Assembly (NCBI GenBank): GCA_030705665.1
Contig: JAUZQA010000241.1
Coordinates: 1-6,672, forward strand
Reading direction: 5' to 3'
Source of the DNA: Bacillota bacterium
Lineage (GTDB): Bacteria; Bacillota; Bacilli; Bacillales_B; DSM-18226
DNA: 6,672 nucleotides
Part shown: positions 1 to 5,792 of the stretch, piece by piece
How positions within the stretch are numbered: the stretch's first letter is position 1
Layout of the letters: every line of letters starts with the position of its first letter
Position numbers and translations under genes: made by a program
The notes under the pieces: model-generated
Databases searched by the model: none
What the model saw: only the letters and a program-made list of their open reading frames with translations
Told to the model about the DNA's origin: nothing

Positions 1-295
1 ATCATATTCTCTAGTCATTGACCTATAAACTTGTTCTCTAAGAAATGTGTATTTACCCACAAGGATAGTTATTTCTTATAAAAATAAAAATCATTGTAGA
101 CTTACAGCAACGTTGGTTTTACATTCACCTTTTTATTATTCAGTCCGCAACACTAAATAAAAAGTTTTCATAACCTTTATGGGCAGCAACACAGTCAATG
201 TAGGCTTTTACCTCATATTCTATACACAGTAACTATGCCTATTTTTTTGTGGATATAGGTCCGCTAACTTCCTTAAAGCATCGGGGGTATCAAAT

Positions 296-787
296 ATGGT
301 AAAATTTAATTCCTTTCATGGGACCGTCACCAAGATTAGTGATTTTAATATGGGACAAAATTGCGAAGCAGAAGGCTGTTATAAATTAATGACTTTAGAG
401 AATGGATTGGGAGCAATAGTAAATTTCGTTGTTTCACCAACAACTTACTTTGTAGACCATGCAGTGGTGGCTGTTGGAGATAGCGTAACTGGCTATTATG
501 ATGGGAATGCTCCTGCTCTCCTTATATACCCACCACAGTATCCTGCTCTTGTCATGGTAAAAGAAAGTCCGTATCAAAATGTAAAAGTGGATTTTTTTGA
601 TAGTCAGTTGGAAAGCAGTGATGGACGATTAAGATTAAATGTATCTCCATATACTCAAATAATACTAACAAATGGGCAGCCCTTTTCAAGAAGCCCTGAG
701 AACAGAAATCTTATTGTTATCTATGGATCTGTAACAAAAAGTATCCCAGCCCAAACCACACCCTTCAGAATAATCGTTTGGTGTTAG
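296..787 (+). CDS. Conserved hypothetical protein (163 aa)
   Basis: This complete ORF starts at ATG 296, with a G-rich Shine-Dalgarno (GGGGG, 283-287) eight bases upstream. I recognise the pattern as a conserved but uncharacterised Firmicutes family, with the features GCYKLMTL, VNFVVSPTTYFVDH, VGDSVTGYYD, PPQYPA and the C-terminal NRNLIVIYG...SIPAQTTP. I know no function for it. The protein is soluble-looking, with no signal peptide or membrane segment, and has alternating hydrophobic stretches with Gly/Pro/Asn turns that suggest a mostly beta fold. An OB-like barrel is possible but is only inference. There are two early cysteines (within NCEAEGC) and a C-terminal Cys. It appears monocistronic. 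A T8 run (790-797) follows the stop, preceded by only a weak CCAAAC/GTTTGG pairing (751-781), so termination here is plausible but not firm. I am sure it is a gene and have no functional call. Confidence 0.85.
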   Translation: MVKFNSFHGTVTKISDFNMGQNCEAEGCYKLMTLENGLGAIVNFVVSPTTYFVDHAVVAVGDSVTGYYDGNAPALLIYPPQYPALVMVKESPYQNVKVDFFDSQLESSDGRLRLNVSPYTQIILTNGQPFSRSPENRNLIVIYGSVTKSIPAQTTPFRIIVWC

Positions 788-862
788 ATTTTTTTTAGAA
801 ACATAGGTTATTTGTTCCTCTAGTCATAGAATTTGTAAAAATAATTTCTTTAATAACAAACC

Positions 863-884
863 TATAATGAAGGGAATATTCCCT
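863..884 (+). promoter_or_regulatory. Candidate -10 element with 14-bp palindrome upstream of the CBO0543 gene
   Basis: A perfect TATAAT lies at 863-868, and the perfect palindrome AGGGAATATTCCCT at 871-884 would cover the expected transcription start. No convincing -35 box sits 16-18 bases upstream, so a promoter with an overlapping operator is only a candidate. The downstream Shine-Dalgarno AGAGGTG (888-894) serves the ATG at 900. Confidence 0.35.
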
Positions 885-899
885 CTTAGAGGTGTTATT

Positions 900-1399
900 A
901 TGAAAAAGCTATCTGTAGAAAAGAATATATTATGTTTTTTATTAGTATTCGGTATCATCATTTTTATAAAACTAATTAGAAAACAACCTGTAAAAGATTG
1001 GCTGATTATATTTCTATTGAATGTTTTTTTTCTTCAATCTTAGATACAATAGTTGTGAAAATGGGATACTTAAAATATCCAGTTACTCTTTTGAAACCTG
1101 TTAATATCAGCTTTGGATTTGATTATTTGCTTCATCCCATAGCGTGTGTGTTCTATAACCAAGTCACTAAAAGCTCTAATATTGTGGGTATCCTTATTAA
1201 GACTTTATGTTTTAGTATTTCGATGTCGGTAACAGAGCATTTTATAGAAAAGAAAACGGACTTAATCAAATTTAAAAAAGGATGGACATCATTCACTAGT
1301 TTTTGGACCATAACCATTACTTTTTTATTTTCACGCTTGATTATAGCTTTAGTAAGGAAAGTTGATACCACCTCTCTACCAGGAAAATTAATTACTTGA
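900..1399 (+). pseudogene. CBO0543-family integral membrane protein, frameshifted
   Basis: Translation from ATG 900 (Shine-Dalgarno AGAGGTG, five bases upstream) begins MKKLSVEKNILCFLLVFGI and runs to a TAG at 1041-1043. The rest of the protein lies in the -1 frame, from about 1028 to the stop at 1397-1399. The frames meet at a run of eight T (1024-1031). One extra T there would give a continuous protein of 166 residues, the normal size for CBO0543-type Bacillus/Clostridium membrane proteins. The joined sequence has about five hydrophobic segments, with family-like stretches DWLIIFLLN, SSILDTIVVK, FDYLLHPIACV, EKKTDLIKFKKGW and SFWTITITFLF. The function of the family is unknown. The break could be a real mutation, a sequencing error in the homopolymer, or slippage during expression. 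A TTG at 998 opens the second frame but lacks a ribosome binding site, so I do not accept it as a start. Confidence 0.75.
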
Positions 1400-1426
1400 A
1401 TCCACCGACTTTCGGTGGATTTTTTT
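1399..1426 (+). terminator. Intrinsic terminator of the CBO0543 gene
   Basis: A perfect stem AATCCACCGA/TCGGTGGATT (1399-1408 with 1412-1421) closes a three-base loop and is followed by a T run to 1426. The stem begins at the last base of the TGA stop, so it clearly belongs to this gene. Confidence 0.93.
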
Positions 1427-1579
1427 GGTTCAAGGTACCCTGATATGACCGTTGTTATGGTAATGACTCTATACTTTATATACAAACTTCCCAAATAAAC
1501 AAAAACCCTTGTAATTTAACTCCCCAAAGCATTGAAGAATGCATTTAGATTGTACATTTTCCTCAATTTTAAACAAGGC

Positions 1580-1616
1580 TTTTCCAATAGGAACAAGCGA
1601 CTAAGTTTTCCAATAG
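1580..1616 (+). repeat. 11-bp direct repeat TTTTCCAATAG, two copies
   Basis: TTTTCCAATAG occurs at 1580-1590 and 1606-1616. The copies start 26 bases apart, in the leader of the hydroxylase gene and just before the inverted repeat at 1620-1638. Paired direct sites of this kind can be regulator binding sites. No regulator gene is present in the window. Confidence 0.5.
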
Positions 1617-1619
1617 AAT

Positions 1620-1638
1620 GTACTAGCCAAACTAGTAC
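1620..1638 (+). promoter_or_regulatory. Candidate operator: inverted repeat GTACTAG-N5-CTAGTAC
   Basis: A perfect 7-bp inverted repeat with a five-base spacer lies 40 bases before the hydroxylase start. A T-rich tail is missing, so it is not a terminator. The spacing suits a dimeric repressor such as a MarR, PadR or TetR protein, a common way to control aromatic-substrate monooxygenases. That role is inferred from position and symmetry only. I could not identify a convincing sigma-A promoter beside it. Confidence 0.45.
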
Positions 1639-1678
1639 GATTTCTCTTGGATAATTACTACAAAAGGAATGGGTGAAA

Positions 1679-3124
1679 ATGGGAATCCTTAACGGAAAAG
1701 ATTTTATTGATCGTTTAAATAAGCTAGAAAATGAAATTTGGTTTGATGGTGAAAAAATTAATGAGAAAATTTCAGAACATCCTGCCTTTAAAGGGGTTCT
1801 TAAAGCAAAAGCTTCCCTTTATGATTTACAAAATGAACCTGCTCTAAAAAAGGAGATGACCTTCTTTTTACCCGATAAAGAAGAACCTGTCGGACTTTCC
1901 TATTTACAGCCAAAAACAAAAGAGGATTTAAAGAAAAGAAGAAAGATGATGGAACACTGGGCAAAAATCACTCATGGAATGATGGGAAGAAGTCCTGACT
2001 ATATGAATACTGTAGTTATGAGCTTTGCTTCCTCCTCAGCCATTTTAAAAGACAGGGAAAATTGTTTCCCTGAAAATATTCTATCCTTATACGAAAGGGC
2101 TATGGAACATGACCTCTCATTTACACATACCTTTATTACTCCCCAGGTCAATCGTTCCCAAGTCTATTTGGGATTTTCGAATGAGCCAATTTCCGCTAAA
2201 GTTGTAGATCGAAATGAAAAAGGATTGGTTATAAAAGGTGCCCGCTTGCTTGCCACTCAAGGTGGCTTAACGGATGAAGTTTTAGTTTTTTCAGCTCCAA
2301 GAGTGTTTTTTGATCCCAGCGAGGCGTTCGCCTTTTCTATCTCTTCAAATACGAAAGGATTAAAGTTTATTTGCAGGGAACCTTTTGTTGGAGGAGATTC
2401 TTCTTTTAATCATCCATTAAGTTCAAGATATGAAGAAATGGATTCAATCGTTGTCTTTGACAATGTTTTGGTTCCATGGGATCGGGTTTTTTATTACGAT
2501 AATGTAGAAGCTGCTACTGATTTCCTTCTTCAAAGTTCCTTTTATCAATTTGCCTATCATCAAGTTGTGACTAGACAAATTGTAAAAACAGAATTTACTC
2601 TTGGAGTTGCACAACTTATTGTCAAGACTATAAACGTTGGTGAGTATCAACATATACAAGAAAAGCTTTCGGAAATTATCATTGGACTTGAGACTATGAA
2701 AGCACTATTAGAGAAGTCAGAAAATGATGCAGAATTAGATGAATGGGGTTATATGCGTCCCAGCATGATACCATTACAAGTGGCTAGTAATATTTTCCCG
2801 AAAATTTATCCCCGTTTCAGCGAAATTATACAGTTAATTGGAGCAAGCGGAATGGTTTCATTACCCACCGAAAAAGCCTTTGGTTCTGAAATTAGGGCAG
2901 AATTGGATCAATATCTTCAAGCCGATAGTATGAATGCCGTGGATCGTGTTAAACTATTCCGTTTGGCATGGGATCTAACGATGAGTTCATTTGGTACAAG
3001 GCAAACCCAATATGAAAGATACTTTTTTGGTGATCCCGTTAAATTATCCAGTAACCTATACAGAAACTATCTAAAAGATCAACATGTTGAAGAAATTATC
3101 GAATTTTTAAATCTTAAAATTTAA
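1679..3124 (+). CDS. yoaI: HpaB-type flavin-dependent aromatic hydroxylase (4-hydroxyphenylacetate 3-monooxygenase family, YoaI-like)
   Basis: This is a full-length oxygenase component of the two-component 4-hydroxyphenylacetate 3-monooxygenase family. Family members use reduced FAD and O2 to ortho-hydroxylate a phenol. It has an acyl-CoA-dehydrogenase-like fold and would act in the cytoplasm as an oligomer. I chose ATG 1679 (481 residues, MGILNGKDFIDRLN) because B. subtilis YoaI, as I recall it, starts the same way. GTG 1673 would add two residues; the AAGGA at 1664-1668 could serve either start. Visible motifs are GRSPDY (103-108; Arg104, Tyr108) and His150 in FTHTFITPQ, which correspond to the flavin/substrate-site Arg-Tyr-His of HpaB. 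Others are ATQGGLTDE (192-200), HPLSSRYEEMD with VVFDNVLVPWDRV (245-270), GASGM (388-392), and the C-terminal RLAWDLTMSSFGTRQ. No HpaC-type FAD reductase is adjacent. The true substrate is unproven. Confidence 0.93.
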   Translation: MGILNGKDFIDRLNKLENEIWFDGEKINEKISEHPAFKGVLKAKASLYDLQNEPALKKEMTFFLPDKEEPVGLSYLQPKTKEDLKKRRKMMEHWAKITHGMMGRSPDYMNTVVMSFASSSAILKDRENCFPENILSLYERAMEHDLSFTHTFITPQVNRSQVYLGFSNEPISAKVVDRNEKGLVIKGARLLATQGGLTDEVLVFSAPRVFFDPSEAFAFSISSNTKGLKFICREPFVGGDSSFNHPLSSRYEEMDSIVVFDNVLVPWDRVFYYDNVEAATDFLLQSSFYQFAYHQVVTRQIVKTEFTLGVAQLIVKTINVGEYQHIQEKLSEIIIGLETMKALLEKSENDAELDEWGYMRPSMIPLQVASNIFPKIYPRFSEIIQLIGASGMVSLPTEKAFGSEIRAELDQYLQADSMNAVDRVKLFRLAWDLTMSSFGTRQTQYERYFFGDPVKLSSNLYRNYLKDQHVEEIIEFLNLKI

Positions 3125-3199
3125 GATTGTTTGCTTGAATTTGCATTATAATGTAATTTCCAGCTATAAATCCATCAATCTTCACCATTTCCCCAGAAG

Positions 3200-3240
3200 A
3201 AACAGGCGTGTCTATTTATTGTAGCAACGCCTGTTTTATA
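3200..3240 (+). terminator. Intrinsic terminator after the hydroxylase gene
   Basis: A 10-bp stem AAACAGGCGT (3200-3209) pairs with ACGCCTGTTT (3227-3236) across a 17-base loop and runs into TTTTATA. It lies 75 bases after the hydroxylase stop. The convergent Gly-rich gene ends at 3281, so the hairpin may also slow transcription from that side, although the minus-strand T run is short. Confidence 0.75.
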
Positions 3241-3280
3241 TAAACTTCAAATTATATTTGAACTCCAATATCAACAATTT

Positions 3281-3634
3281 TTAATAATGGTAGTGATGAT
3301 GGTGGTGATATGGGTATGGATAGCCATATCCAATTCCAGGTCCTCCAAAACCAAGTCCTGGATAATAACCAAATCCTGATCCTGGTCCACCTAAACCTAG
3401 CCCTGGTGAAAATCCAATCCCTGATCCTGGTCCCCCTAAGCCAATACCAGGATAAAAACCAGGTCCAATACCAGGTCCACCAAAACCGAGTCCTGGTCCA
3501 TACCCTAACCCTGATCCTGGTCCCCCTAAACCTAGCCCTGGTGAAAATCCAAATCCTGATCCTGGTCCACCTAAACCAATTCTTTCATCAATCGGATAAT
3601 GAGCAATATTATTTATATTATTATAAGGAATCAT
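3281..3634 (-). CDS. Gly/Pro-rich tandem-repeat protein with His/Tyr-rich C-terminus
   Basis: I placed the start at the ATG at 3634-3632 (MIPYNNINNIAHYPIDERIG) because a strong Shine-Dalgarno, GAGGAGG (3641-3647), lies six bases upstream. The upstream ATGs at 3640 and 3661 are touched by or lie before this site. The protein has 117 residues. A 20-residue polar lead is followed by five 15-residue repeats (residues 21-95) of the form [LF]GGPG[SI]G.G..PG[LI]G. A partial sixth repeat (96-109) and the tail HHHHHYHY follow. Units 1-3 and 4-6 match as blocks, so the repeat is nested in a 45-residue super-repeat. There is no signal peptide and no cysteine. Low-complexity Gly-rich proteins with His/Tyr tails in spore formers are often coat or crust components, and the neighbour is a germination gene. 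That role is inference; I do not recognise a named family. Confidence 0.75.
   Translation of the reverse strand: MIPYNNINNIAHYPIDERIGLGGPGSGFGFSPGLGLGGPGSGLGYGPGLGFGGPGIGPGFYPGIGLGGPGSGIGFSPGLGLGGPGSGFGYYPGLGFGGPGIGYGYPYPYHHHHHYHY
3350..3574 (-). repeat. Five 45-bp tandem coding repeats (two higher-order 135-bp blocks)
   Basis: The five in-frame 45-bp units encode the 15-residue repeats of the Gly-rich protein, and a diverged sixth unit continues to about 3308. Units 1, 2 and 3 begin LGGPGSG, LGGPGSG and FGGPGIG, and units 4, 5 and 6 repeat that order. This points to a single duplication of a 135-bp block. Such an array is prone to length change by slippage or unequal recombination. Confidence 0.9.
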
Positions 3635-3774
3635 ATTCATCCTCCTCAATTCATTTTTCATTAGAGCATATGCGTTTTTGGGATAAATTCCTGGGTATTC
3701 GTCCTGAATCCCTCAAATTTTATATGACATATGCGGATTGAAGAAAAAAGGCGAATTGGCCGTTAACAAATTTA

Positions 3775-3809
3775 AACTGTATCGTTTTTGGAATAAAAAT
3801 GATACAGTT
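3775..3809 (-). terminator. Intrinsic terminator of the gerA-like gene
   Basis: AACTGTATC (3775-3783) pairs with GATACAGTT (3801-3809). The stem continues through a G-T wobble into TTTTT/AAAAA, leaving a five-base loop, for about 15 bp in total. Read on the minus strand it begins just after the gerA-like stop at 3812 and is followed by TTTAAATTTG. The tail is A-interrupted, so efficiency is uncertain. Confidence 0.75.
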
Positions 3810-3811
3810 GT

Positions 3812-5266
3812 TCACTTTTCGTTATTTCGCTTATGTGGATAGGAATGTTTACTGTTAATCAGTCCTCGTAAATCCCCTCTAAATAATACGTCTTTCATTT
3901 CACGCAGACTAAACGGGATGAAAGGAGCTAAATAGGGAACACCAATTGACTTAATAGATGCCATGTAAGTAATTAATAAAAGAAAACCAAAGAGTATCCC
4001 TGTCACTCCAAAAAAATTTCCAACCAATATAAAGACAAGACGCAGTAAGACTAGAGAACCCCATAAGCCACCGCTGGCAATATGCATACTTGTCAAAAAG
4101 TTTACACCGACCACGATCATTGTTAAAGGGTGAATGACTTTGGCGTAAACAGCGGTCTCTCCGATAGTGATTGTTCCAATTAACGTAACGAGTAAGGTGG
4201 TATTTTTGGGAATTCGTAAAGTTGCTTCAAGAAGCGAATGAAAAATAAATAAGATAAACATGGTTTCCCATACAAACGGTAGTAGTGTATCTGTATTCGA
4301 TAATAATTTTTTGTCAAATGGAGAAGGAAACCAACTTGTATGAAATCGAGTAATGGCAATATAAATAGCAGGCAATAGGAGTGCCAAAAACCAACTGAAC
4401 AATCGGAAAATTCGAATTCCAAAACGCCCAGCTTTTGAATTGTATTCATCTGGTTGCTGAAAATAATGGATAAAGAGACACGGCACTATCAATACAAAAG
4501 GTAAACCATTTACGATAATGACGACTCGTCCCTCATATAAAGCGGATACTGTTACATCAGGACGCTCGGACGTAAAAACTAAGGGGAATAACGTTTTTTT
4601 CTCCTCTAATGCGTCTTCAATGACACGAGCTTCCAATAAATACGTTACATCGATTTCTTTCATTTTCTTTTTTGCTCTTTCAAGTACCTTTTTATCAACA
4701 TATCCATCCATAAACAGTAACGCCACATCCGTTTTAGAATCATTTCCAATTTGATATGATTCTATTTTCAGTTTCTGTGTCTGGATCATATTCTGCAAAA
4801 GATTTAAATTAACCTTCAGCTGTTCATTGAATCCAACCATGCTACCTTTAATTGTTCGTTGCGTATTAGGTTCTGACACGGATCTTGTTTGCCAATTTGC
4901 GACATCTGCAAGAATTCCCTGAATGAAGCCTTCGATTAAAACTAAGCATTTACCTTTTGTTAGACCGTTTATAACCTCATCAATTGAAGACTCAACGTTT
5001 ACGTCAATAATGGATAGATGATTTTTTATTACAGACTCAATACTTTCAATCCTCTTCATTTTTAATAAAGGGGCTAAGATATTCTCTTGAATGTTTTGGG
5101 TATTTGTAATACCGTCCATATAAATAATGGCAGCTTCTGTTTTTATATCTTCCCCGACGTTTAATTTTCGGATTTTCAGATTGGATAACCCCTGAAATTG
5201 TTTTGATATAACTTTAAGGTTGCTATGTAAACTCATGGATAAGGTTGAACTATCTTCACTGGTCAT
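3812..5266 (-). CDS. Spore germination protein, GerA family A subunit (orphan, divergent)
   Basis: The product is a 484-residue A-type subunit of a spore germinant receptor, which would sit in the inner spore membrane and help sense small nutrients. The ATG at 5266 has Shine-Dalgarno AAAGGAA (5274-5280) about seven bases upstream. Residues 1-240 form the soluble N-terminal domain, with internal similarity (AAIIYMDG near 45 and VALLFMDG near 181). Family signatures follow: SEPNT (131-135), SERPDVTVSALYEGRVVIIVNGLPFVLIV (233-261), LLPAIYIAI (297-305), and ETMFILFIFHSLLEATLRIPK (334-354). The last is IGVPYLAPFIP (441-451). Five or six membrane spans lie between about 245 and 437. The length is normal for the family. 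The usual GerAA 'RGPREGF' is replaced by KGSMVGF (140-146), and the 'IGqAAV' stretch reads IGETAV. No GerB or GerC partner lies on either side, so it is an orphan whose receptor role is unproven. Confidence 0.9.
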   Translation of the reverse strand: MTSEDSSTLSMSLHSNLKVISKQFQGLSNLKIRKLNVGEDIKTEAAIIYMDGITNTQNIQENILAPLLKMKRIESIESVIKNHLSIIDVNVESSIDEVINGLTKGKCLVLIEGFIQGILADVANWQTRSVSEPNTQRTIKGSMVGFNEQLKVNLNLLQNMIQTQKLKIESYQIGNDSKTDVALLFMDGYVDKKVLERAKKKMKEIDVTYLLEARVIEDALEEKKTLFPLVFTSERPDVTVSALYEGRVVIIVNGLPFVLIVPCLFIHYFQQPDEYNSKAGRFGIRIFRLFSWFLALLLPAIYIAITRFHTSWFPSPFDKKLLSNTDTLLPFVWETMFILFIFHSLLEATLRIPKNTTLLVTLIGTITIGETAVYAKVIHPLTMIVVGVNFLTSMHIASGGLWGSLVLLRLVFILVGNFFGVTGILFGFLLLITYMASIKSIGVPYLAPFIPFSLREMKDVLFRGDLRGLINSKHSYPHKRNNEK

Positions 5267-5324
5267 AACTTGATTCCTTTTTTTATTTTTAGTATTACCT
5301 GTCGTTTATAAATTTTACTCTATA

Positions 5325-5354
5325 TACTATGAATACTTCATCTGTTTAACAGTC
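5325..5354 (-). promoter_or_regulatory. Candidate sigma-G-type promoter of the gerA-like gene
   Basis: On the minus strand a GACTG (5350-5354) is separated by 18 bases from CATAGTA (5325-5331). These resemble the sigma-G -35 (GHATR, four of five) and -10 (CATAnTA). It lies about 60 bases before the start codon. gerA-type genes are normally sigma-G dependent, which fits, but the match was made by eye. Confidence 0.35.
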
Positions 5355-5394
5355 CAGTCCGTTAGCCCGCAATAATAAGTGAAGGAGTTAAAAT

Positions 5395-5453
5395 TTGTGA
5401 AGAAATGCACTTAAACTAAACTGATCCAATAGTTTAAGTGAAGAACTTCACAA
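5395..5453 (+). repeat. Nested inverted repeat sharing arms with the element at the window's right end
   Basis: The outer arms TTGTGAAG (5395-5402) and CTTCACAA (5446-5453) are perfect. The inner arms CACTTAAACTA (5408-5418) and TAGTTTAAGTG (5430-5440) are perfect too. The two layers are separated by five bases on each side, and the central loop is 11 bases. There is no T run, so it is not an intrinsic terminator. The inner arm extended, TAGTTTAAGTGAA, recurs exactly at 6660-6672. This suggests a dispersed REP- or MITE-like family rather than a gene-specific site. Confidence 0.75.
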
Positions 5454-5515
5454 TGTTTACTTTAGAAAAATTAATAATTTCTTTACTAGCTTCAATTAAC
5501 CAGCTAAAACCATAA

Positions 5516-5542
5516 AAAATAAAGGGAACATTCCTGTTCCCT
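5516..5542 (-). terminator. Intrinsic terminator of the riboswitch transcript
   Basis: On the minus strand, AGGGAAC and GTTCCCT (5523-5529 and 5536-5542) form a 7-bp stem with a six-base loop, followed by TTATTTTTT. It lies about 55 bases after the eight-codon ORF and some 105 bases after the end of the riboswitch. It would end that transcript well before the gerA-like gene at 5266. Confidence 0.8.
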
Positions 5543-5595
5543 AAAGAGAAATTATTTTTTGGCATCGGTGCAATTATCAAAAATTGTATAATGGA

Positions 5596-5622
5596 TCAAA
5601 GAACTATAATTTGTCTTTTCAT
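5596..5622 (-). other. Eight-codon ORF (MKRQIIVL) below the riboswitch; leader peptide or remnant
   Basis: The ATG at 5622 has a good Shine-Dalgarno, GAGGAAG (5631-5637), eight bases upstream, so ribosomes could well start here. The frame stops at TGA (5596-5598) after eight codons. Past that stop the frame stays open and hydrophobic (SIIQFLIIAPMPKNNFS) and runs into the terminator region. It may be a true micropeptide, a leader peptide, or the start of a small hydrophobic peptide gene inactivated by one nonsense change. Nothing in the sequence decides between these. Confidence 0.25.
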
Positions 5623-5647
5623 GATATACACTTCCTCATAGTATTTA

Positions 5648-5750
5648 GGAGGTAGTTGGCGACATGAAACTCACTACGTTCGTTTCATGCTGATGGTGTG
5701 AGCATGAAGCCCCTGTAGCTTTGCGTCCCAAACTTTCGATTGTTTTCCTC
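5648..5750 (-). ncRNA. GEMM-I (cyclic di-GMP class I) riboswitch
   Basis: Read on the minus strand, the segment carries the GEMM-I hallmarks in order. These are AAAAC, then a stem with a GAAA tetraloop (AATCGAAAGTT; tetraloop at 5734-5737), then the conserved GGGACGCAAAGC (5718-5729), ACAGGGGCTT, and the 3' strand GCCAACTACC. The outer 5' GAGG can pair with the 3' CCTC to form P1. The P3 arm is enlarged and holds two hairpins that share one strand: AGCATGAA/TTCATGCT (5701-5708 with 5684-5691) and CATGAAAC/GTTTCATG (5682-5689 with 5663-5670). Members of this family bind cyclic di-GMP and control motility, biofilm or surface genes. Here the 3' CCTCC could also mask the GAGG of the downstream Shine-Dalgarno (5634-5637), which would make a translational ON switch. 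The family call is from remembered consensus, without a covariance-model search. Confidence 0.72.
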
Positions 5751-5759
5751 TTTTTTCTC

Positions 5760-5786
5760 CGTGAAGAAAACTACGTTTCCTTCACG
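5760..5786 (-). other. 12-bp hairpin at the 5' end of the riboswitch transcript
   Basis: The arms at 5760-5771 and 5775-5786 pair over 12 bp (CGTGAAGGAAAC with GTTTTCTTCACG on the minus strand, one G-U pair) around a three-base loop. It begins about where transcription should start from the promoter at 5793-5820. There is no T run on either strand, so it is better read as a 5' stabilising stem than a terminator. Confidence 0.6.
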
Positions 5787-5792
5787 CGCAAA

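Noticed and set aside
214..222. Sigma-K-like -10 (CATATTCTA) upstream of the 163-residue protein
   Set aside because: It matches CATAnnnTA, but no -35 AC lies at the right distance.
751..797. Terminator after the 163-residue protein
   Set aside because: The T8 run is clear, but the only stem found is 6 bp with a 19-base loop and is separated from the T run, so I did not list it.
1153..1494. 113-residue minus-strand ORF
   Set aside because: It lies antisense to the CBO0543 gene, crosses that gene's terminator, and has no family-like motif.
2444..2659. 71-residue minus-strand ORF
   Set aside because: It is wholly antisense inside the well-supported hydroxylase gene.
3281..3574. CRISPR array reading of the regular repeats at the Gly-rich gene
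   Set aside because: The units are contiguous, in frame and 45 bp long with no unique spacers, so they are coding tandem repeats.
3310..3741. 143-residue plus-strand ORF
   Set aside because: Its repeats (NQILILVHLN-like) are the antisense shadow of the Gly-rich array, whose own frame has the strong ribosome site and sensible composition.
4180..4449. 89-residue minus-strand ORF
   Set aside because: It is an alternative frame inside the gerA-like gene with no ribosome site.
4518..4754. 78-residue plus-strand ORF
   Set aside because: It is antisense to the gerA-like gene and low in complexity.
5663..5692. Nine-codon plus-strand ORF after GGAGG at 5648-5652
   Set aside because: The GGAGG is the complement of the riboswitch's 3' strand, the spacing to the ATG is long, and the strand is opposite to the promoter and terminator of this unit.
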